Positions 37,617 to 51,500 of a stretch of 64,000 nt of DNA are shown one piece after another; the first letter of the stretch is position 1; each line of letters starts with the position of its first letter. The notes beneath the pieces are model-generated. The model saw only the letters and a program-made list of their open reading frames with translations, did not search any database and had not been told where the DNA came from. The stretch lies in NCBI GenBank assembly GCA_024036415.1, contig JAMWET010003064.1:353501-417500 (forward strand), in the 5' to 3' direction. A program made the position numbers and the translations under genes. This DNA comes from Prochilodus magdalenae (taxonomy: Eukaryota > Chordata > Actinopteri > Characiformes > Prochilodontidae).

Positions 37617-40600
37617 CTGAAACAAACACACAAAAAAGAAGGGCTGCTTTTTAATAACAGTTTAAGTGGTTTTAATATGGCATGCTTTAACTAGGGCTAC
37701 AACAGATATTAAAATCACTCAACTAAAATCAATGATTAATAAATAAGTTGGAAACTAATTTAATGGTCAAGTAGTTGATGACATCATTTCAACCATTTCA
37801 GAAAAGACCAGTGATTCCAGAAATAACCAACTTAGCAGAACTCACAAATTACAAAATGCACTGTTTAAATAAAAAATATAATAATTTAACTTCATTCTTA
37901 ATACCATTTTATTCAGCTGAACACTGATTTAATTGTTATGTCTTATTGTTGCCAATTTGCATGTCCTTGGTTTTAAAAAATAAACCTTATCCTGTCAAAA
38001 TATAAGTTTTATTTATTTGTATTAGCAAGAAAAGCTCATTAAAACAAGTGATTTTTTGAATAGCATATTCACTTTTATTACCTTCATTTTTATTACCTTT
38101 AGATTGCAAATGCATCAAAAAACTTCAAGCTGAATTTAAAAACTGATAGCGACGTAAGAGTTATATCAGTAACTGAGCTATTCATAATGCAAAAAATCGA
38201 TTATTATCCGTTTCAGTAATCGATAGGTTTTTCGACTATAAAAAAAAAAGTAATTCGTGGAAGCACTAGTATTGATTAAATTTTATTCAATTTATTGTTA
38301 ACACAATGGGATGACTCCAATCCAGCATGCCACTCATAAGTTACTTGTACTCCTAAGTCTTATGTACATATTACTTGGCAGAAGACACATTAAAAGAACC
38401 ACAGATTTTTTTTTTTTTATTTCAATGTCCCAGTGCACTATACATGTGTCAAGTCTGCCTTTGTACTTTATTACGTCACACCATAGACACTGTGTAAGTA
38501 GTTTAGTACAGTAGAGTAAACAGAGCACAAAACAGAAACAAGAATTACTACCAGTTTGGGTTTGATATTACTGATACTGATCCATAAAACCACGCATGGA
38601 CATTCTGAAATGCATTACATCTGATAGCACAAAGCACCTCTAATTTTTTCCCCATCACTTTCAAGGTCTCTAGTATTTCATCAGCGGTTAGTTTTTAATC
38701 AGAGGGCCATGGTTAGCTGGATGACTCTTCAACTCAGTCTCTAGGCATTGCCTATTAATACTGAAGTAAAACATGCAGTAACTGCTTCGTTCTTATGCAG
38801 TTTTAAAACATGTCCTGGCACGGCTGGCGAAACAAAACGTTCCCGTAATAGTTTTGGTTTTGAGTCATTGCGATTTGAGTGAGTGAAAAATGTCATGGGA
38901 GTGTTTTGTAGATGAGTTGACGACATGTCGCTCACATTACTTGGCAGAAATCACATTCAAAGCGCAACATTCTTGTTTATTACAATGGGCCTGTGCTCTG
39001 TAGATGTGTCAAGGCTTCCTTTATACTTTATTACTTCACACTGTAGACATAAGGAGTATATCCTCTAACTGAGCCATGACTAGCACTGATTTATGCATGG
39101 ATATTCTTGAATTTGTCTAATATCTAATAGCACCAAGTAACTGTAGTTTTCACACATTTTACGACCGTTTGTGACCTTTGAAGTACTTGAAGTACTGATC
39201 AGTACAGATAAGTCACCAATTTACCAATCACAAACCCAGATATCAATCATAAATTGACATGAAACAAGGGTTGCACTCAGAAAACCTCTAAGCAAAAACA
39301 GTCATACAGATTGCATTAGCATGCTAGCAGGCACTTTCCTTTCTGCTTCTGTTGTTTTGCAGTATTCTGCATTTTGAGTGGGAGTGGAAGTGGTGTCAAA
39401 CGTAGGTGTTGCACCTCCTGCTGATACTTGACAGGAAGAGATTATAAAGCTTGTCTATTTGTCCTTCAGAAACTGAAATAAAGCCACATGCCGCTGTCAG
39501 TTGCTACTGATCAGCTGCTGCTTGAACAGTTAAACACTGATTAGCACTGTAGTAAAAACAATCAATGTTTTAAGCACCATTTCTCATTTTTCACGTTATT
39601 AATATTGTATTTTTATAAGGGTCAGTGCATCATGATCTGAAACCATACTACGTTATACTTCTCATCTAGGAATACCCAGTTGATGTACAGCAGTGTTTGC
39701 TTATTTCTAAGAAATTGTGAAATGAATTACAAATGTGAGACAAGCGACCTTCCTTTTGCATGACAGTGTGTGTGAGTTTGGTTTGGGAGGGAATCTCATG
39801 GCGCCACAGCGGCACCGTGACACCAGATGGTAAAAACACCTGAAAATGGTTTCCTAATTGTGCGTAGCTGCCAGTGAATCCAGTATCGTACGAGTAGCAT
39901 TATGCCAAGCGCTGCTATGAGATAAGTGAGGGTGAATGCTGCAGTGCATGAGAAGTATCCGTTTAGCTTGAAGAGACTCGTTACACAGCCAAGCTCGTTA
40001 AAGAATTTAATGTATTCATTAATGCACATGGTGTTCTTAACGAGAGTGAGTGATGATTAAAAGCTCAGCAGGCCTCAATTAAAGCATTACAATTAAAAGC
40101 TGCACAGCACTACATCTGGAGCCGCTCCAGTACACATGCATACACGAGCACACGAACAGACTCGTATATTCTCCCATCTCTTTCACATATACACACACAC
40201 ACAAACACACATTCTTATGAAGATAAAAGAGGCATTATGAAGATAAAAGAGGCAGTTGGAGAGGGCTGACTAACAATAGGAGTCATTTAATAGAAATAGC
40301 ATGGGGAGATTATTTTCACTCAGAGCTGAACTGATAAAGGATCAGTCTAAGTGTATTAGCAGAGCGGCGGGATCCGCTATTAAATCGATGACTGCCACTG
40401 CTAGGTAACAATAGGAACCCTGTTTAATGGGTGCGATGATTTTGGCTAGTAATTTAACAAGATAATGCCATCATCCACTGAAACATGATGGCGAATGTGC
40501 AATTTTGTTTAACCGCAGCACTTATTGTATTATTACCTGCTGCTAAATCTTGCCATCTCACAAGATCAAAATTAGACAGTGTGGGGTCATTTTTACAAAG

Positions 40601-43600
40601 ATCCTGGCCCTCCAAAATGTTTGAGCTGGGAAAAAAATTTCTACACAAGGTCCAGAGGTCAATAATGTATAGCATAAAGGGAGATTACAAAAATGTTACC
40701 ATTATTGTGAGTATACTCAGCTTTTGATAGCCCTTTCTGTGGTGCTACTGTTTTGCGACTTGTGCAGTTTGTGTCTTCGTGTTATTTTTTTTGCCTATCC
40801 TTTGGGTCTGTGAGCCAAGTTAGAAGACAGTGTGACTGATGCTTACCACAGCGGCAGGATCCCAGCTCCTGTTGTACGAGCTCAAGTTTAGTTTGGCAGC
40901 GATGGCAACGCCGGCGGTTCTTCTGCTTGGACCCTCGTGGAGACTCTTCAGAGGGCTCTCCAATGCGCACCCGCTTCTCTGGGGATGCCTCACTCTCTGA
41001 ACCCGAGACTGGTAAATACAGACACAGAGGAATAGCTCTGGTTACGGATAATAGCGGCAGAAATCTCAGTGAAGATTAGGTCACGATTCCTCAGAAACAC
41101 TTCAATGGATCGTTATTTGATTAGTTATTTTGATAGCCCGTTGCAGGTGTCTTGTAGGTGTGTTAGTTGATAGGGGTTGTTGCACAAACATGTATCAACG
41201 TAAAATCATCGAAACATGGAAGCTCAACGGCTGGCAGCTGCTGTTCTTTTTCACTAAAGGAAGTAAAAGAAATTAGGGCTACAAATATTAGAATTTTTGA
41301 TATTTTACTGTTTGTTTTCATATTCTGTTACAACAACAAAAGTTGTAAAAGTTTTACTTTAATAACTAAATGAAAAGCAAATTCTTACTGCTGATTACAA
41401 TTAGTAGTAGTACTATTATTAATTCATCATAACTTTACTTTTCATGTAATTTCCAGAATCCAGAATTGATTTATTTCCATTTTACTTATCGGTTTTTATT
41501 CCCATTTTATTTATCGGTTCCCTTTTACTGAAATACTATTAGATTAATGGCAATGGCAATGAATAGTAAGCAGAATAAAATTCAAATTTGGGGCATATAC
41601 CATCAGAAAGTTTGATAGACATTAGAGAGCTGACCTTTGTAATTAGTTAATGCATTACCCGCACTAAGATCAGAAATTTTGACAAATTTTTGACAAATTT
41701 TTTGACTTTTGTGAAAAAAGTCTAAGCCAAGTCCAAAGTCCGAACTAGTAGAAATCCTCCTTAGACAAGCTTGCCATAAAGTATAGTCTATCATATACTT
41801 TATGCTCTCTCTCTATGCTACTTCATGCTAGCTTCATTTTATCAAACTACTCTGCACCAAGACTTTTCTCCCTTTCTGTACACTTCACTGATGTGATGAA
41901 TAATAAAAATTAATAAACTGAAACTAACTTTGCTGTCTGCAAGTACTTAATTACTAAGGCCTGTTAATCTGCAATTATCATTTAACTTGTGCTGAACTTC
42001 AAATATAAACAAAAGCAATAATACATTTATTAATGTGTCGGTTCTCAGAATAATGATTCTCAGATAATATAATACGCTGTATTGAATTTGGAAGATTGAT
42101 GATTTTAACAGGTAACAGTTATTTCCATCCCTCAAAACCTAGTTAGCAATTCTCTTCCACAAGAACAAATACAGACAAACATTTAAGCTAACAAACAGAT
42201 ATACTTGAAAAACCAGGGGCCACACAGTGCCCAGGTGTACCTGCTTCACAGGGTCGTTTTGTGGGAGTGGATAGCGTGCCACGGGCTGTATCTGTACTCG
42301 AGGCTTCTGAAGGAACAATAACACATGGGACAAAGAAAAGACACAAACACAAGGCGAAGGTTAAATCATTTGCAGCCTAAAATACCCACAGAATATTAGA
42401 TTTTTTCTAAATATGTTCTATGTGCAGCATAGTTTGCTGGTGTGCAAAAGCGAAAGACAGAAACTGCATGTGAGTGCCAAATTAAATGGACAGACACTGG
42501 TTCTTCTAGAAGTTAATCAACAACATGAAAAATTGAAGCTGGGCTCTCTAAACCTCTAAGACACAAGTATACCTCCAAAAGCCCCAGTGATATTCACCTT
42601 CTTGTGCAGAGAGGGGTGTGGCATCTGTTGAAGGCCCCTCAGAGCTGACTGGCGTGGAGGACAGGGTTTGGCTACTGCTGCTGCTTGTCTCATTACAGAA
42701 GACTGCTGATTGGCTATTGCTGGAGCCGGGAGTAGACTCTGAGGCGCAGTCTTCGTCAGGTTGCTTCTTCTGGATGTCTGATGTAGATAAGATAAAGTGA
42801 ATGCAGGGGAAAAGGCTGCAAGAGGGATGAAATCAAGTGAGATGTGGAGGAGCTGTGAAGATGACTGAGAGGTGTGAAGAGGGCAAAAAGGCTCATGAGA
42901 GTGTGTGTGTCTGTGTGTGTCTGTTTGTCTGTGTGTGAAACCTCTTTCTCTCTCTCTTCCCCCCCATCAGAAAAACACACACACACACACACACCTTTGT
43001 TTACACAGGAAATTTCAGTGAAACAACTTCACACCCGGTGTAACAACCTACATTTTAACATTGTAAAATAAAATAAAATGTGTTGCATAATATAAGAGTC
43101 AATGCTGATTAATCACTGATAACATCATTAATAAAGACACATGAGAAGGGAATACTCATCAACAAACAAACCTTAAAAAAAAAAAAAAAAAAAAGCATCA
43201 TAGAATGGTAGGTCCTTCAGCACAAACTGTGACGGAATCTGTGCCGATATCTGTTGTTGAGGACAGTAGCAAAAAACAATGGCGACACCCATTGGTGCAC
43301 TCTACCATTTAGTTCAAATAAAAGCTGGTGCAAACTCCAACCGATTTCCTCGTTGGCACCAAGGCTCTATGAAGCCTGAATGGAACCAGTTCAGGAACCA
43401 GGGTTCATTTGGTTGCAAACAGCTAACAAATCTGCACCCTTGGCAGCCTTGCTCTCAGCCAAGGTCCAGAATAAATAAATAAATAAATAACAAGTAACCG
43501 ACTTCAAAATTAATTGAATTACAGGGTGTAATGCGGTCTAAAAAAAACAACACAACTCCTTTTATTTGAGTATTCAGGAAAGATCAGAAGAAACATTACA

Positions 43601-45453
43601 GAGGGCCCAACATGGTGTGGCCTAGTCCTGGTTCCTAGCCTTCAGGAAACCAGAAATGCAGACCCCAAAATCACCAGTCTGTTGTCTTATCCAAGCTGTC
43701 TGTGGTTAGCTTCACAATTTCCAGATCAACAACTAGTCGACATCAAGTTTTAAGCATAATAGCAAAGTCTAGTCATCTGTCTGCGCAAGACATAATGCTC
43801 ACATTAGATAGCTCACAGCGGCATGAGTGGAACTGTAGGATCATCATAGCAGTGATAATCAGTCACACTATTAGTAACTATTTGGACTCTTATTTTTTGC
43901 ATCTACTGCATGGGAAAATTCTTCCTAGTTCAAAATTAGAACGTCCTATTTTTAAATTAATGACATTACATTAGTACAAGTACATTTTGGAGTCTACATC
44001 TGCATGGTTTGTTACTGTTCTGTTAAAAGCAACTTCAAAATCAACAGATGACTCATTCAGTAATATAACTAATAGTGATTTTTGACAGTGACACACACAC
44101 ACACACACACACACAGACACACACACAGACACACACACAGACACACACACAGACACACACACAGACACACACACAGACACACACACACAGACACACACAC
44201 ACAGACACACACACACACACACACCCATGCATACATTCATGCAAAGAGTTACCTGCAAAACATTTGGAGCAGAGGTTCATGGTTTTGCTGGACCTGGGGA
44301 AAGAAAAAGATAATCCATTGACCAAACTGCATTACACACGTGAGCTGGGTGGCACAGCAACTAATCAGATCTGATTGGATTGGCTTGGCTCAGCTTGGCT
44401 TGAACAGGAAAAAGGACATTGGAATAGAACCTCAATCTGCACTTTATCATGGCTCTGAGGGACAGCACACTGTGTTGTGTTTGCAACAAATGGAAAAGCT
44501 CAACTTTGTTATTTTCGTCTTTTGTCAGAGTACCTGGCACCACTCAAATGATAATGCACATGGACTTTTGCAAGTTACAAGTTTTCTCTGCATCTCCCTC
44601 ACTTACTCTCTCTGCTCAGATAGGAAGACACACATAAATGGGGAAAACAACGTCAACAATCGGTCCTCATCACAATCAACAGTAATCATAATCACCACCC
44701 AATCAAGCAGACGGATGGCGGCACAGGGAGAGACTAGGATTTTCTGGGAAAAAACAATGCATATTAAGGAAGTGGGGAGTGAGCAGTCCTGCGCCAGGAG
44801 CACCACCTTTTCAAAAAGAGAAAGAGAACTCTGTATCACTCAAAAGTATAGCCTGGGATCTAGGCTGTTCTTGTAAACATAGGCAGGGTGTGGCAGCAGA
44901 AACACGTTATCGGCATGTAGAAGGATTAATGCATACTTCTTTCGTTTTCATTAAAGCACCAGCTGTACTTAATTACTACTGAAAATGCAGTTTCTCTGAA
45001 CACAACTGACAGAGTAAAATCTATAGCATACAAAACCAAGATAAAATATTTTATCAGCACAAATCTAATATCTAGAGGTCAATCTGTGACTAAAGGTAGT
45101 CCCGAATATGAAAATTCCCAAACTATTAGGAGACCATGCCTTTCAGTCACTGCTAAATGTGTCTGAAAAAGATTAGCATGATAGACAGCTTAGAAGACAG
45201 AGGTAAACATGTTTTAGGGTATGTGCATTGGTATGTTGCACTCTCTGACTCCCTCATTTTTCTTTCACACATCACTCCAAGCCAATCAAGGTCTCAGGGG
45301 GCATACACAGGCAGGAACAGGATTAATTTGACATCTCCTGTTAAATGTCAGCCGCAATTAAGGCTTATGAAGGAAGGCGAGAGCCCCAATCAAGACTCCG
45401 CCGTGCACACCTTGCTTCACCTTCTGTGGGCGAAAGCAGCAAGGGAGGCAGTT

Positions 45454-45526
<73 letters not shown>

Positions 45527-48500
45527 ACATGGTTGGAGGGGGGGCAGGGTTTGAATCAAATATCACTGCAGAAGTCTTACCATCTTAAAACATCTTAAGT
45601 TTCAAACAAGTCCTCAGGCCTTGTAGATCTACAAGATGATGGGCACAAACAACAATTTTAAAAAGCAGAAAAATCTCATTTCATCTGAACTGCAGAACTC
45701 CCTGTTGATCATTTAAATAGCTGACCTGCCAAAGGCAAAGTACTTTCCGGAAAACATGCATTTCCTATAAACCATGTAAGTAAATACATAACACTCGAGT
45801 TTTGCCTGCTCCTAAATTCAGATTAGCTGCTGTCTTAGTCGACCTTTCATCGCCAACACCCCTTAAACCACAGAAGTCTACTACAGCCTCTTTATCACTT
45901 CTCTTTCAATACCAAGTTCAGAAGCTTTTTTAAACCTTTAGTGTAACTCCTCCTCCCAGTTGATACTCTATTCATCGCTTACATCTCCTCTGAGCTTACA
46001 TCCGCTCATAAATGTTTCAGCCACATTACTTAGTGATTTATGGGTGCCACAATTGTATTAACAGTACAATCCCTTTTCCATTTCACTTGGAAGGTTTCTC
46101 AGACGCAGATTTAGATTTTCTGTGTTAACAGATGCACTTCCACAAACACAATGCCTAAACTGGGAATTAACTTTCCTTTAGATGTTGTGAAGGTGAAAAC
46201 GATGTGTACAGTGGCATAGTTGAATAAAGAGAGGCCAGTACATGAATCCCACATACCATGAACCGCAAACACTGTTGTCTTCTTTATGTACATAACTGTA
46301 CCATTTCAATACGTGAAGGGAATAAGACTTTGCCGATGCTTTCCTAGGAACCAAGCTATCAGCCAGCATGGCTGGGGCTTGTTTTTAAACTGTGTGAGAA
46401 CAAAATGTTATGTTCCACCTCAAATGCTACATCTTCTTAAGTGAAAGAATGTAACTGAAAACATTTAAGGTGGAACAAGCTGACGAATAGAAAGCCAACA
46501 TCAATGCCCTCATCTTTAGCTTTGATGACTCCGCACATTTCACTCCTGAAAGTTTCTCAAACCATGAAGAATATTGAGGTGGGTCCCTCAGGGTTTAGTA
46601 CTAAAGAAACTCAAGAGAGGAGCAGTTCCACCTTTATTAGCATCATACCCCGCACAGCAACCTGTAGGTAACAGACATGCTGCGTGATGGGATTCCATTC
46701 TTAATGGTTGAAGCAGACCACACTAAACTGGAAGTTTCATAGTGTGCTAACAACTTCATGTACTGTTTGTTGCTGTTGAGATCAAACACCTGCAGCTAGT
46801 ACAGGTCCAAATAACTAACATAGCTAGCTAACTAAACAATATGATGTCATTGATTTATAACAGAGACGAGAAGTTTAACATTACCTGACATTAATATTAC
46901 AATCTTTTTTTTTTCCTTCCTGTGTCTATTTCGGCATGTTACTTCTGTTCATATGTAAATTAGTAAATTGGAGCAGGCCTCATTAAATTATTCATGAGCT
47001 TATCAAAAAAAGGGAGACTCAATTCATCCTAGGGCCAAATCATAGGGTTGTAAATGGGCATGTAAAACCGCATCTGGCCAATTCTACCCCAACCAAAGTC
47101 ACATACCTTTTATGTAGACATCAGAGAACAATTTTAAATGCTGAATAAATGCATATAAAGTGCCACAGCATGACTTTACCTTCTCTCGGTTTCCTGTACA
47201 TGCATTATCTATCACGTCACACGTGCACACACAGAAATAATATGGCGTGGGATACATTGACCACCAACTGGCAGACATAAAATGATGATCTTCGCTTCAC
47301 CGGACAGGCAGAGCTGTCAAAGATACACATATCCCTTAAACCACCAAGTCTACTTCCTATTCAGTCAGCTCAATTCCTATTTAATTGATGATTTGAAGGC
47401 AAATTAAAAAAGGTACAGCTCGGTGATGACACGCAGTCCTTTTGCATTTCGTTTCCACTCTGATAAGCTTTAGTCTGAGGTTTCCCAGGAGCTCTAATCC
47501 AGTTTGCTGTCACCAATCAAGGGCAAGTACAGAAGTATCAAACTTAAATTGGGTTCTCTCTGCGTTTAAGGAGCAACACTGAGCCAATATGCACAATAGC
47601 AGTTGGGTAGATTTTACCAGGATAGTAAATCATAAATCATAGGTGCGTAGTAATGCCCACATAAGAAAAACTGTAACAGTTAGTAATAACGTGGTGGTGC
47701 TCATGTTCATGGTAATGCCAATTCACACCAGACGTGTTTCTAAAGCACTTTATTAGTTGGCTGTCTGATGAATCAGTCCTAATGTTCTTGTCCACTCCAG
47801 CTGCCCTACGTACACACTTTTGGTGTGTGTAAACACAAGTTTTTTCGAAGCAAGCCCTGGCTGCTTTTCGTTCTGCATTGGGCAAAGTGTAAACTCCATA
47901 AAGATCCAGCTAAAACACACAAGGATTAGGGCTACTCATCTCTGACATCAACATAGAAAAAAAAATGGTTAACTGTGAATCTGTTGCAATAAACAACTTG
48001 AACTAGTACAATAAAGCTGATATTCCCACCTGAAGCAGTTGAGCCCCAAGCAGCATGTCTGGTCTGAATTTGTGGTAATGCAGTTTTTTTTCTAGTTCAT
48101 TATATGCTGTCTACAATGGTCTATCGAGAATGGCATCACACTCAATACAGATTTTTTTTGTTTGTTTTAGTAGAATTGATATATGGCTTGCTGGGTGCTG
48201 ATTCAAACCACTGAAAAGCAAAATAAACAGCAAGTTTCATTGCTGGATATTAGCTGATACTCAGATATTACAACATATCTATTTTTCATTACCTTTATGT
48301 AGTGGCAATATTACAAATTTACTTTGAGAGTGGTACTTTCATTCATTTTATGAATTACATCAGGGCACTGCAAAAAATGCCCTAACCATATGGCTGGGAA
48401 TCAAAATCCAATACCAATACTTTTACGGTGGTGACCAAATGAGTTGTGACAAAGTATTGAAACATTCTGGGTCATTCAATATTACATTTCTAGAACACCG

Positions 48501-51500
48501 TCAGTCTTATTTGCAACAGTGAGCTGATAAGCCTCCTGGCGCCAAAATTCAGACTAGCAACTGGCTTTCAAAATCACATTGTCCACACATTGCTACTTGC
48601 GCGACACCACAATCACAGCTTCGAGGGCCATGAAACAGTTGAACCTTTCCCAATGGCTAAAACTCAATTCAGGGTTATGGGGCTTTCTGGACCGGCCAGT
48701 TAACCTCACTGCAGGAACTTTGTTGCCTGGGCTGGCCACTTGTGCTACAAAGCATCACACTCTTGGTCTTCAAAGGAATCTTCCCCTACAACTAGGGCTG
48801 AACGATTGGAAAGAATATCTAATTGTGATATTGTTCTTGCAAATATTGCAAGTGTAATTGAAATTGACATTGTTTTCTAATAACTAAACTGCAGGTCTGT
48901 TATTTGGTCAGTAAGACTAGAGCATCCCCTTTCTCAGTTGGCTGTGGTTGTGATGTCACAGCATATAGTTGTTTGGTTGCCTCTGATTGGTCTAACTCAG
49001 CTATAGGCAGTTTACAAGCCATGTTATGTTAAATGTTCCACATCTAAAACACAGATTTGATAAAATAGTCTATAATTAAAATTGCAGCTCTTCCTATTTG
49101 AACATAGCATTCTTTAAAATTGCAATTTCAGTATAAAAATGATTAATTTTTCACCCCTACCTGAAACATGGTACTCTTACTGCCTAACCTAAGTGACTGT
49201 ATATCATGGTCTGGGGATCTTCCCCCGAGCCAGCTGGGTACCTGTGTGTGTTTGGGGGTGCATGAAGCTTTTGTGAGTTGTTTTGTTTATTACTGACTAT
49301 ACATTCAATTACTATTGTAAAGCATCCATGGGTTTGAGAAAAGGCACTATACAAATCATTTAATTATTACTCATCATTATGATGACCTAGACTCCACCCA
49401 ATATCATGCAAAACACTAAGTTAGCTCAGAGATCTCCTGATAATGTATTCCACTTGGAAATATAAAACAATATAGAGGAAAACTGATGTGGGGAAAAAAA
49501 TCTCTTTTTTTCCCTATTTATCAAGCTGACTCAAAAAAATGTCCTAGTCAGGAATATACAAGCAGAACAAAAACGGAAAATACATTTTACAACTTTTCTA
49601 TTATCTTTGGGGTCAATCTGAACCTAATAACCATTCAACCTCTTTAAAAAACACTTTTAATAATTTCTACTAATTTAATTGGGACATCTGGGTAAGCATA
49701 GAATCAAAATGATGTGTTTTCAATGTCCTGTACACATTTTGTACACATGGGTGTTCTTTTGGGTCAATTTGACCCCTGGTTGTTTCAGCTATATAAAACG
49801 TATCTACTATTTACGCAAATTTGTTAGGGGGATATAACAAGTACACTGTAACATGTAGTTGTATCATCTTTCCTCTGCTTTAGGACCCTAACCTAATGTT
49901 ACCGAGCCTGTGACAGTGTGAAAACCCATAATAGGTGGCATGACATGGGGCTGGGAAAAAAAAATATTTCTACAAGTTTCACATGCTGGAGTCAACCTGA
50001 CCCCAAAGATGTTAGTACATTTGAATATAACACAAGGGTTAAATAAAGAAATAGCCAGTCAATGATAAATGGAGGGCAAATATAAAGTTAAATTTAATTA
50101 ATAATATCAACAGTTTCAAAACGTCAAGAATTATAATAATTAGTAATTGGCTGGGATGGTTAGATTTTATTTTGGGAGGGCTTCCATAATGTTTAGGAAG
50201 TTCCTGAAAGAAATAAAACCTGATACTATTAGTCCTCACTAATAAATGTGACTGAAATAAAACAATCCCTTCAAACTAGGTTTATTACTACATCAGCAAC
50301 TTTAAGAATGTCTTTTGATGGCTGCAAACAATCAAGCAATAAAAATATTTCCACATTAGCAAACTCCTTGCCTGCATCACCTGCCATTTCCTAAGGTAGT
50401 CGAGTGATAAAACACAAGCCTGGTTGAATTTCACCCCAATCTTGCATTGCTGGCATCACCAGACAAGACATAAAGTGACAGATGCAGAGGATAACAATGT
50501 ATTGCCACTTTCTGATGTACATGTTCAAAACAAAAACACAAAGACAAAGTTCACCATGCCATGGCCAAGTCAATCGGCCTACATGTTTAGTAAAGTGACA
50601 CTGAGGCCACAGAGCACATTAAAGATAAAGAGCTTTGACTAAATAAACATTTAATTGCCTTAGTAATACATTAACAGTTCCTACGTCAAGGCACAGGCTT
50701 GTTTTTATAAACACCATCATCCGCAGTAAATTACACATTTTGACAACAGGACTTTTCGTAAAAAAAAATAAAGAAAGAAAGAAAATTTAAAGCCGTAAGA
50801 AGTGTTGTTTGTTCTACACTTGCATTGCCTATCCACAACACACATGCTTCCACCTCAAGCAATCAACAAATAAACACATGGCTTTCGTGGTAGGCATTTC
50901 TCTTTTTTGTACTGGTTAATGCATTCACCACAAGCAAGCAAACAAACCAACCAACACATGATCTGCCAGGTTTCAGATCCCACACCAAGAAAAAAAATTA
51001 AAAAGGAATTCCCTGCTGTGAATAGGGAAAAATAGGCAGCAAGCGACACCCCATAAACCGTCTTGCTACCCTCCCCCATCCGTATCAGATGGTCTTTACA
51101 GCGTTGCGCAAAGGACCACCTGTGTAACTGACAGCTTCTTTGATCAATGACGGTCAGAGTGGGCAAATAAAGGGACAGTCACTTATTCAGATCGCTTCTC
51201 TAACACAATGCTTCAGGTCCAGGGCATTTCACTGGCCCCCTTGTTGTATGTTAACGCTCGACAAAGCCTGGTATTTTAGCTCGCAAGAACCTGTCAACTT
51301 GCAAGCTGGTGTATCAAGCTGACCGAGCCGATTAAATCCAGCTTCACCTAAACACGATTAGCTTGTACCTTATTTTGAAAACATGACACAAACGCTTGCT
51401 CATTCGACGTTTTGTGTGCGTAGCAATGTTTAAAAAAAGGTACTTGCTGAGCTGAAAAACAGGCAACCTTCCCCACCCCCATCCTGGCCTACTCAAACAA

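Noticed and set aside
44053..44325. His-Thr and Cys-Val repeat proteins around 44.1 kb
   Set aside because: They are (CA)n translated. Only the 41 nt at 44253-44293 are real coding sequence.
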